A stretch of 31,304 nt of DNA from CAYYYP01 sp964475985 (GTDB taxonomy: Bacteria; Bdellovibrionota; UBA1018; CAYHWW01). Positions within the stretch are counted from its first letter, which is position 1; each line of letters opens with the position of its first letter. The position numbers and the translations under genes were made by a program. Shown piece after piece: positions 23,127 to 30,048 of the stretch. Location: contig CAYYYP010000043.1 of the NCBI GenBank assembly GCA_964475985.1, forward strand, positions 1 through 31,304, written 5' to 3'. The notes under the pieces were generated by a model. The model saw only the letters and a list, made by a program, of their open reading frames with translations. It did no database searches and was not told the DNA's origin.

Positions 23127-24671
23127 ATGCGTTTTTTCGTCTTACTTCTCGCTCTAAAATTCATCCTCATCCCTTTCGCAGCGGTGGCTGGCGAAACAAT
23201 CGATATTGCGTTTGATATAGATGGAACCCTAGTCTCAGAATTAACTCCGCCTTCCGGTGAAGCTCCATGCGCCTCCCTGCTAGTTCGCGGTAGAGCTAGG
23301 CCAGTATATTTGCTTCCGCTTAGAGACAAAATGCTTGAAGCCCTACTTAGAATTCCTGAGGTGAGGCTAAGCTTTGTGAGCGACTCTTCGCCCCGCGCTA
23401 TCATCGTGAAGATTTCCGGCATTCGGTTCTCAAATGAAACTAATGCCTTTGATCATGCGCATCGAATTATCGGAAGCCACGGTACCGACAAAAGAAACAC
23501 CCCCTCAAAAAATCTCGAATTGGTAGTGCATCCCTCTGCAGAAGGATTACAGTCTGCCATCATTGTTGATAACGCGGGCACCTCCGAGGAACAGAGCAAA
23601 AACCTGGTCTGGGGAAACGAAGCATCGGAAGACATTTTAGGCCTGATCCTAACCGCCATCAGCAACGCAAAGGCTGACGGCAAACCAGTTTCTGAAATGC
23701 TCTTTAAACTCCGGACAGCGATCGAGACGAATAATGGCCAATATCCGGTTGCAATGAAACTCTTAGGTAGGTCTGCAATGGCCGCAACCCAGCAATCGGA
23801 ATTTCAACGGGCCATCCTTGCACCCACTGAGCCGGCGGATGAAATCAGTCGCGCAATTGATTTTATTCAGAGTGATAATACGCCCTCAGAGCAAAAGCGT
23901 TCAGCGCTACTCAAACTCACAGACCCAAAACTTTATCAAAGGTTACTGCAAACTCCAGTTAATGGAGGATTCCTATCTTACGTCGCGCGTCGTATTTACG
24001 AATGGAACGGGGAAATGGAATCTTCAGTTGCTGAATCTACCCAAGAAATGCGAGCGGCCGCTAGCCAGGCAAAAGACCAAATTAACCATGCATTCATAGA
24101 TGCCCTTGGAAATTCGTTATCTAATCAAGTTACTATTGAAAATGCTTCAGTCCTTGCTCAGCGAAGCTTAATTCAAACTGATAAATCGGTTTTGCTCCCA
24201 CTAGTGACACTTTTAAAAAGTAAAAATATATCGTTTATGGCGCAGACTGCGATAATTACAATTTTTACCGAAATCCTAGAAAACCCGGTTGAAATACCAG
24301 ATGAAATTTTGGTCGATTTCTTACTCGCTTGCCGGTTAGCCAGTCGGGATAGCTCAATGCCGGTCGCAGATGAGAAAAAGCAACGACTCCTAGCTGAAGT
24401 GCACAAAATAATAATCATGGAATCTGTCGGCGCCTTTCATTGGCCAAGACCCGCTAACTTTAAAGCCTGGAGACAAAAATTTGGACTTTTTACCGCCCTG
24501 CTTTCCGCAGACCGGGACGTTATGTCGACTAATAATATGAAGTGGCTACGAGGGCTCATCCAAACCGTCCTGAATCCCCCCGATTACATGAATGAGCCAG
24601 AAAACCTTAGGCCAAATAAACAGGAGAAGAAAATCCTTAAAAATCTGGCTGCCTTGTACACCCAGCCATAA
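23127..24671 (+). CDS. Secreted HAD-superfamily phosphatase-like protein with helical C-terminal domain
   Basis: The protein has 514 residues from the ATG at 23127; a GTG at 23118 is also in frame. A signal peptide (about 1-21, FVLLLALKFILIPFAAVA) is followed directly by a HAD domain. Motif I is IDIAFDIDGTLVS (nucleophile Asp30, acid Asp32), motif II LSFVSDSS (Ser85), then a Lys-containing segment (about 122-128), and motif IV AIIVDNAG (Asp148). The catalytic set looks complete, so phosphatase activity is likely. Exported HAD enzymes exist (for example class B acid phosphatases), but this does not read as one of those. Residues about 180-514 are all-helical, possibly armadillo/HEAT-like, and unrecognised. 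Substrate unknown. It lies 67 bases downstream of the previous secreted-protein gene. Confidence 0.8.
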   Translation: MRFFVLLLALKFILIPFAAVAGETIDIAFDIDGTLVSELTPPSGEAPCASLLVRGRARPVYLLPLRDKMLEALLRIPEVRLSFVSDSSPRAIIVKISGIRFSNETNAFDHAHRIIGSHGTDKRNTPSKNLELVVHPSAEGLQSAIIVDNAGTSEEQSKNLVWGNEASEDILGLILTAISNAKADGKPVSEMLFKLRTAIETNNGQYPVAMKLLGRSAMAATQQSEFQRAILAPTEPADEISRAIDFIQSDNTPSEQKRSALLKLTDPKLYQRLLQTPVNGGFLSYVARRIYEWNGEMESSVAESTQEMRAAASQAKDQINHAFIDALGNSLSNQVTIENASVLAQRSLIQTDKSVLLPLVTLLKSKNISFMAQTAIITIFTEILENPVEIPDEILVDFLLACRLASRDSSMPVADEKKQRLLAEVHKIIIMESVGAFHWPRPANFKAWRQKFGLFTALLSADRDVMSTNNMKWLRGLIQTVLNPPDYMNEPENLRPNKQEKKILKNLAALYTQP

Positions 24672-24684
24672 ACCCAAATTAGGC

Positions 24685-24708
24685 TGCCGGGCATCCGGGC
24701 AAAAGTTT
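24685..24708 (+). terminator. Weak hairpin after the HAD gene
   Basis: TGCCGG-GCAT-CCGGGCA can form a six-pair stem with one bulged base, 14 bases past the stop. The following AAAAGTTT has little T content, so rho-independent termination is doubtful. Confidence 0.25.
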
Positions 24709-24805
24709 AGAAGTCTCGAAACGAACGATTTCAGGTATAAATTATTTTAATTTATCTAGATGGTAATTCCACCCGCCGAATGTTAAACATCATCGCGGAA
24801 TCCCC

Positions 24806-25256
24806 ATGAAACTGACCTTGAAAAGCCTTCCCTCGGTTCTCGTTTTTTCGGCCCTCCTATATTTTCTCCACAGGAACCCACTTGCTTTCGCTAGTCCTGA
24901 GGATTTGCCAGAGGAGGATTCCAGGCAAGATTTGCTTTGTGAAACTGCGCTGAGCGCTCCTACTCAACGTACCTCAGTTGCGGAGCGGGACCGGATTGCC
25001 CTGACCCATGTCCGTTTGGTAATTTGGAAAGCCCACCGGTTAGCCCGTAGAATGGGCAACTTCCAATTGGTTCCTGACTTGATTGGCGAAGGCAATCTAG
25101 GATTGATCGAAGCCGGAAGGCATGCGGACGAATCAGACCTAGCGGACCCTGAACAAGGTTTTTTGAATTATGCCGGGTCTTATATCGACGGCTATATGAT
25201 GCGGTATGTCCGCACACTTTATACGTTCCCCAAATCTCGCACTGAAGTCGCAGATG
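24806..25256 (+). CDS. Sigma-70-like protein with signal peptide, N-terminal part (ends at assembly gap)
   Basis: 150 residues are visible before the N-run. Residues 1-30 form a Sec signal peptide: MKLTLK, a hydrophobic core SVLVFSALLYFL, and LAFA-SP as cleavage site. Residues about 61-145 match sigma-70 region 2: RDRIALTHVRLVIWKAHRLA, then DLIGEGNLGLIEA (91-103), GFLNYAGSYIDGYMMRYVRT (118-137) and FPKSR. The helix 2.2 core (DLIxEGNxGL) that binds the RNA polymerase beta-prime clamp is intact. The paired tryptophans of region 2.3 that help melt promoters are replaced (Ser-Tyr at the equivalent place). Sigma factors are cytoplasmic, so a signal peptide is highly unusual. Only a weak GGAA precedes the ATG; internal TTG starts that would remove the signal peptide exist but are poorly spaced from any ribosome binding site. 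Confidence 0.82.
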
Positions 25257-25266
25257 NNNNNNNNNN
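25257..25266. other. Assembly gap (10 N)
   Basis: Ten undetermined bases, probably a placeholder for a gap of unknown length. It interrupts the sigma-like gene: the frame is +2 before and +1 after, so the true gap length cannot be 10 if this is one intact gene, unless a frameshift exists. Confidence 0.95.
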
Positions 25267-26433
25267 CCGCAATTTCGTGCAAGGGCCGAACTTCGGATGT
25301 TATTCATCATCGATGATCCTTCTAGAAGACTGTCGATCATAGATGACCCCTTCGGCGGTCCTCCATCTTCCAAAAGTTTGATCACCACCGATAAGGCGGC
25401 TGCCTTTCGCAAGCAGGAGCAATATCCGCGAGCCTTCAGGGCCAGCGAGCTGATTGGCAGCGGTGTGTTGGACCTCGACTCCAAAACGGAAGAGCTTTAC
25501 ATCAAGGAACAATTTTTGGAGATCATCCGGACAAATTTCGATGCGTTCGTAAAAACATTGAGCCCACGGCAACGAGAAATCTTTCGGCTAAAATTCAGTG
25601 CGCCAGACGACGAAAAATTATCCTTGGAGGACATCGGCAAGTCACTGACCACTCCCATAAGTGATTTCACCGTGGCCAAGGAAATGCGGGCCATTGAAAC
25701 CAAACTCAGAGATTTTTTTGTGCCGCTTTTGGAAGGCACTGCCTTGCAGGAGGCATCAACGCAAACCCCTGCGGTTCCTGACGCCCCATCCCCCAGACGG
25801 GAGATTTCCGACGCCACGGTAGTGCACGCCATCCTGAGTAATTCCAAAGTCTCGGAGATCGTAAACAATTTGATTCCTGAGTTCCTGGCTTCCCTCAACG
25901 ACACCGTTGATCGCAGGGTTTTTGAAGGAAGGACATCATCTCCTCAGTCGACTTTCGCCCAACTCAATGAAGAACTACAACGCTCACTAAGTCAGCTTGC
26001 AAAAATCGAAGCCAGAGTATTCCGAGCATTCGTGATATTTATTGCACCTTATCTTTCCGAACATCGAACGGTCGTGGGTGAACATTTTTTTCACGCGGCG
26101 GATGAGTTTCGGCGAAGAATGGCCGTTAATGAAAGGGTGAACAACGCTAAAACACTCGTGAACTATTTTGAAAGCCTTCTTCAAAGACCTGAAATTTTAG
26201 AAGCCGTCACGCCAAGGCTCAAGGATTTTGATGCCAAGCTAAAAGACGCTGCCCAACGCAGGATTTTTTTCAACCGACTTCAACCTGAACCCCTAAGCAT
26301 CGCGGCAATCGCTAGGGAGCTGGGAGTTTCCCGCCAAACCGCAGCGGAGCGCGAAATTCGGATTGTTAGGAACTTCCTGAAGTTCATGGAGCCTTTTTGG
26401 CCTAGCGGTTTCGTCCCCGAGCAGGTCCAATGA
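25267..26433 (+). CDS. Sigma-70-like protein, C-terminal part with two region-4-like HTH modules
   Basis: The frame is open from the first base after the gap (388 residues). Residues about 1-60 would cover region 3, with a doubled IIDDP motif. Residues about 98-155 match sigma region 4: LSPRQREIFRLKFSAPDDEK, LSLEDIGKSLTTPISDFTVA and KEMRAIETKLRDF. A long helical linker with no known motif (about 160-320) is followed by a second region-4-like helix-turn-helix at about 325-375: DAAQRRIFFNRLQPEPLSIA, AIARELGVSRQTAAEREIRI. The second reads like the RpoH-type region 4. An internal ATG at 25297 could start a shorter protein, but it has no ribosome binding site and the frame continues upstream. I treat this and 24806-25256 as one gene broken by the gap. 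Two region-4 modules in one chain are not normal for sigma factors. Confidence 0.8.
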   Translation, partial: PQFRARAELRMLFIIDDPSRRLSIIDDPFGGPPSSKSLITTDKAAAFRKQEQYPRAFRASELIGSGVLDLDSKTEELYIKEQFLEIIRTNFDAFVKTLSPRQREIFRLKFSAPDDEKLSLEDIGKSLTTPISDFTVAKEMRAIETKLRDFFVPLLEGTALQEASTQTPAVPDAPSPRREISDATVVHAILSNSKVSEIVNNLIPEFLASLNDTVDRRVFEGRTSSPQSTFAQLNEELQRSLSQLAKIEARVFRAFVIFIAPYLSEHRTVVGEHFFHAADEFRRRMAVNERVNNAKTLVNYFESLLQRPEILEAVTPRLKDFDAKLKDAAQRRIFFNRLQPEPLSIAAIARELGVSRQTAAEREIRIVRNFLKFMEPFWPSGFVPEQVQ

Positions 26434-26588
26434 ATCACTATTCAAATCAATTCTGTGTTCGTATTCAGATTGAAGGCGGCAACCGGCGTGCAGTTCGAGT
26501 TGCTACTTGGCATTCATAAATTGTAATTGAAGGCGACGGGTTGAAATTCAGAACTCCATATTGCATGTTACGGTCCGTAAGGATGCCT

Positions 26589-28148
26589 ATGCACAAACAA
26601 TTCCCGGATTCATTCTTGAATTTTCTATTGTTTCATATTTTGATACTTTGCCTCGGAAGCCACGTTGCACTTTCCGCAAATCCTCCGGAAGGAACCCATG
26701 TGGTCGCGCAAGAACTTAATGGTAGGAATATCACTATCCAGCAGTATTCGTTTCATAACCAGGCCGGAGCATCCGGCACGAATGTCGTTAGAAACCCTAT
26801 AATATCAAGTTCGCATTCCTCAACGCTTACTCAAGTGGTTTCAGAAGTTCGGCCCGGGATTATGGAAGTCGTTTTAGGGATTGGTACGACAGATATTCTT
26901 GTCCTTTTTAAACAGGACTATCGTGGCGGGATTCCAGTACCTCACAAATACATATTAGGACCCGCTAAAGCAGTTTGCCGCAGCTCGGCTCAGTCAGCGG
27001 TTTATTCCATCTTGAACAATGATCTCTACGAGATGGACCTTACGTTTCCCAAAAAGATTGGTTTTGCCAACGCAATTGCAAAGGACTGGCTCCCACCGGT
27101 GCAGTTTGGAGTTATCGAAAGAATAGAGAAGATAGGAACTTCAAATTTACTTGCGGTCACTCCAAGCCACGCGGTCATTCTAGATTTAGTTACCGAGAAC
27201 CGGGAAGTGCTTGAGCTCGATAGAATATTGGCGGCGCCTTTAAAAATTGCAAGGATCATCGGAATCGCTGGGACGAATGACAGTATCTACATTCATTTCA
27301 TGGCAAGTTCTCCTGCCGTAGGCAGCTATATCGCAAGGATCGAAATGGCCCATGGCAGTGTCAGTCTGCCGCAACTTGCATATATAAAGCCTGTTTCTTC
27401 CACCGCGCAGCTTTTAAGAGCAGACACCCTGACGCAAAAAGTTTTTATGGCCGAAGGTCACGATTACGTTAGCCTAGATGTGCATGGAAACCCCACGATT
27501 GAGGGAGCCAATTCCTTCAATTTAACCCCCGGCGGCGCGGCCAATTTGGATTTAAGAATCGTCAGTCCAGTTGACCTTTTTCATGCTCCCTATTCTCCTC
27601 GCACTAAACCGCCAATTGGCCCCGTAGTGAGTGGAACACAAAATTCAGCAATCTTCTCTCATTCCAATGCGGCGCAAATTCCCAGTTCAATTGCATCGGT
27701 AAACTCTGGCATTGTTGATCGGCCGCCAACTCGAATCGAATTGCTGAGCTTTCTAGAAAAAATCCTGCGCGAAGCCGAGTCTAAATTAAAAATATTGGGT
27801 TTAGATGAAGAAATAGACGGTTCTCATAGGTTAAGAACGTCATCGTTTGTGCGATTAATTAATTCCGCCATCGCAGATCCTTTGAAACCGGAAGTCGGTC
27901 ATTCAGTTTACGAAATTTTTAGGCATACAAATCCCCGCACCATGACTGAGCGTAAATTTAACACAAGCCATGATGTCAATAGCCCAGCTTTGGTTTTGAC
28001 GGATTCCCTGGCAACTGCTCAAGCAACTCTGATAGACTTTCATGAGCTAGCCGGGCTGATCGCAAAAGAAATTCCTGATAATATGGGATCGACTGAGCGC
28101 GACTGCTTTCAGGCAATAACGGGACCGATTCCGCTGATATTGGATTAA
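26589..28148 (+). CDS. Unrecognised secreted protein, possibly beta-propeller
   Basis: The protein has 519 residues from the ATG at 26589, chosen because AAGGA lies five bases upstream and the N-terminus is then a good signal peptide (FLNFLLFHILILCLGSHVALSA). The frame extends to a TTG at 26541, also with a fair GAAGG site. Residues about 60-290 show repeated short beta strands separated by turns (for example GIMEVVLGIGTTDILVLFKQ and SNLLAVTPSHAVILDLV), reminiscent of a propeller. The last ~130 residues are helical (RIELLSFLEKILREAESKLK). I recognise no family or catalytic motif. It is the last of four consecutive genes for exported products and lies 155 bases after the sigma-like gene. Confidence 0.78.
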   Translation: MHKQFPDSFLNFLLFHILILCLGSHVALSANPPEGTHVVAQELNGRNITIQQYSFHNQAGASGTNVVRNPIISSSHSSTLTQVVSEVRPGIMEVVLGIGTTDILVLFKQDYRGGIPVPHKYILGPAKAVCRSSAQSAVYSILNNDLYEMDLTFPKKIGFANAIAKDWLPPVQFGVIERIEKIGTSNLLAVTPSHAVILDLVTENREVLELDRILAAPLKIARIIGIAGTNDSIYIHFMASSPAVGSYIARIEMAHGSVSLPQLAYIKPVSSTAQLLRADTLTQKVFMAEGHDYVSLDVHGNPTIEGANSFNLTPGGAANLDLRIVSPVDLFHAPYSPRTKPPIGPVVSGTQNSAIFSHSNAAQIPSSIASVNSGIVDRPPTRIELLSFLEKILREAESKLKILGLDEEIDGSHRLRTSSFVRLINSAIADPLKPEVGHSVYEIFRHTNPRTMTERKFNTSHDVNSPALVLTDSLATAQATLIDFHELAGLIAKEIPDNMGSTERDCFQAITGPIPLILD

Positions 28149-28196
28149 TGATATCGTAGAAATTGACCCTCCCTGAATCCGAGGCATGTAGAACTA

Positions 28197-28676
28197 ATGA
28201 AACAACAAATAAACACCGAACGAAAATCCGAGCGTGAGCTCATCACCTCTCGCATCATCAGTGGGCCGTCTCGTATTGTATTTGAGGCCTGGACCAAACC
28301 TGAACTCTTTCAGAGGTGGTGGGTGCCGAAATCAGCGCCCATAACGCTGGTGTCCTGCGAGATGGATGTTCGCTCCGATGGAAAATACCGTCTCATATTC
28401 AAGGCCGGTGCTCAAAGCGTAGAATTTTTTGGCAGGTATCTCGAAGTCATTCCACTCTCCCACTTGGTTTGGACCAACGACGAAAGTGGAGAAAACAATG
28501 GATCCATCACTACTGTGACCTTCAAAGAAGTTGATGGCACGACCATGGTTACCGTTAGCGATCTCTACCCATCAAAGGAGGCGCTCGACGACGCCATCGC
28601 CACGGAATCGAGCGGTGCAATGCCTGAGCAGTTGGAGCAACTAGAGCAGTTCGTTACTAGCCAAAGAAGCATTTAG
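28197..28676 (+). CDS. SRPBCC/AHSA1-domain protein
   Basis: The 159-residue protein has the AHSA1-type helix-grip fold signature: SRIVFEAWTKPELFQRWWVP, EMDVRSDGKYRLIF and FGRYLEVIPLSHLVWTNDES, then VTFKEVDGTTMVTVSDLYPS. Length is normal. The family binds hydrophobic ligands in a deep cavity or acts as activator of Hsp90-like partners; the specific ligand is unknown. It is cytoplasmic. The ATG at 28197 is preceded by a distant GAGG. It lies 60 bases before the methyltransferase gene on the same strand, so they may be co-transcribed. Confidence 0.92.
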   Translation: MKQQINTERKSERELITSRIISGPSRIVFEAWTKPELFQRWWVPKSAPITLVSCEMDVRSDGKYRLIFKAGAQSVEFFGRYLEVIPLSHLVWTNDESGENNGSITTVTFKEVDGTTMVTVSDLYPSKEALDDAIATESSGAMPEQLEQLEQFVTSQRSI

Positions 28677-28736
28677 GCCGAAAAAGCTTTGCTTTCGATA
28701 TTGCCCGTTCAATCCACAACAAAGTATGGTTCCGCT

Positions 28737-29390
28737 ATGGATGAGCAATTCTGGAAACAAAAATGGGAAACCGGTGATACTAAGTTTCACCAGAGCCAGG
28801 TTCACCCTTGGTTGCGGAAAAATGTAAAACGGTTCTCTGAAGGAAAAGTGCTTGTACCGTTATGTGGCAAAAGCCTTGATCTCCTCTTTCTTGCATCCCA
28901 GGGATTTGAGGTGGTCGGTATCGAACTTAGCCCCATCGCTTGTGAGTCCTTTTTTACCGAAAATAATTTAGCATTCCAAAAAGATGTATTCCGAGAATTT
29001 ACCATCTATCGAACGCCAAATATTACGGTTTGGTGTGGAGATTTCTTTAAAACTCCGCAGGAGACCTTCGACGGGATTTCTGGAATTTATGACCGAGCTG
29101 CTCTGGTTGCGCTGCCGAATGATTTACGCGAAGCTTACGCGGCACATTTACTGGAACAAACCTCGCATTTGCCAAGACTCGGGATTTTACTACTAACCTT
29201 TGAATATTCAGACCCAAAACTGAAAGGGCCGCCCTTCTCGGTGGCGCGAGAAGAAATAGATTCATTGTTTGGGAAGAAGTTTGAAATAGAAGAAATACTT
29301 TCCGAATCCAACGGTGACTTCGTCGCACATCATCCTAAATTGAGCACTTTTCAGATTACAGAAAAAGGGTACTGGATATTAAAAAAATGA
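28737..29390 (+). CDS. tpm: Thiopurine S-methyltransferase
   Basis: The protein has 217 residues from the ATG at 28737, the normal length of bacterial Tpm. The start is set by the family N-terminus (DEQFWKQKWETGDTKFHQ, then VHPWL); the frame extends back to a TTG at 28689 with no family similarity. The SAM-binding core is VLVPLCGKSLDLLFLASQGF followed by VVGIELSPIACESFF. Also present are FDGISGIYDRAALVALPNDL and the C-terminal LTFEYSDPKLKGPPFSVARE. The enzyme transfers methyl groups from SAM to thiols or, in bacteria, to selenium and tellurium compounds. It converges on ychJ. Confidence 0.94.
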   Translation: MDEQFWKQKWETGDTKFHQSQVHPWLRKNVKRFSEGKVLVPLCGKSLDLLFLASQGFEVVGIELSPIACESFFTENNLAFQKDVFREFTIYRTPNITVWCGDFFKTPQETFDGISGIYDRAALVALPNDLREAYAAHLLEQTSHLPRLGILLLTFEYSDPKLKGPPFSVAREEIDSLFGKKFEIEEILSESNGDFVAHHPKLSTFQITEKGYWILKK

Positions 29391-29504
29391 ACGAAAACGA
29401 AGGCAGTTTCTTAGTATTTCACTAAGATTAAGAAGGCTTATTCAGCTTACCCAGACCACTCGCAACACTAAGTAATAAACTTACCGTAACTCAGCCTTAT
29501 TTGT

Positions 29505-29996
29505 TTAAGCCGCGCAGCACTTTTTAACTTTTTTCCCACTGCCGCAGCTGCAAGGATCATTGCGACCAAGCTTTGGCCCAGCTCGCACAATAGGTTGAGC
29601 CGCAACATGTCCCTTACCGTCTTCGTGTACGTGGGATTCGCCTCCTACAAAAACCCAGCGGCCCTCGTGCCGTCTGAACGTAGCTACTTCATGATGCTCA
29701 AGTAGTTTACCGTCATTTCGATACTTGGCATTGAACTCAACCGTATTGCCTTCGACTTTAATGATTTCAAGACCAAGCCATTCGGAATTTTTCGCCCAAT
29801 CGCGCACTTCTTTTTCGTCGTAATCAACCTTTGCCTCGGGGGCTAAAGTTTCTTTTAAATATTCCTCCGCCACTTTTACATGGGCGGTATACCTGGATCT
29901 CATCAGAGCTTCCGGAGTGTTCGCCAGAGTCTTTCCGGTGATTAGGGGTTCACAACAATTTTTATACTCCAGTTTACTTCCGCAGGGACACGACAT
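29505..29996 (-). CDS. ychJ: YchJ-family protein with two SEC-C zinc motifs
   Basis: The 163-residue protein matches E. coli YchJ end to end. It has an N-terminal SEC-C motif (CPCGSKLEYKNCC, residues 3-15), then PEALMRSRYTAHVKVAEEYL, the WLGLEIIKVE core and GRNDPCSCGSGKKVKKCC at the C-terminus. SEC-C motifs bind zinc and are also found at the SecA C-terminus, where they contact SecB and ribosomes. The central NTF2-like domain has no known ligand. Biochemical function is not established. AAAGGA lies upstream of the ATG. Confidence 0.94.
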   Translation of the reverse strand: MSCPCGSKLEYKNCCEPLITGKTLANTPEALMRSRYTAHVKVAEEYLKETLAPEAKVDYDEKEVRDWAKNSEWLGLEIIKVEGNTVEFNAKYRNDGKLLEHHEVATFRRHEGRWVFVGGESHVHEDGKGHVAAQPIVRAGPKLGRNDPCSCGSGKKVKKCCAA

Positions 29997-30048
29997 GGTT
30001 TGATTTCCTTTGAACGTAATTTATCGAATTAAAAGTGTCGCACAATCC

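Noticed and set aside
28679..28697. Imperfect hairpin CGAAAAAGC-TTT-GCTTTCG after the AHSA1 gene
   Set aside because: Two unpaired bases in the stem and no T-run; too weak to call a terminator.
29391..29504. AAGGCT/AGCCTT pairing between the convergent tpm and ychJ genes
   Set aside because: The loop would be over 50 bases and there is no T-run, so a terminator is not supported.
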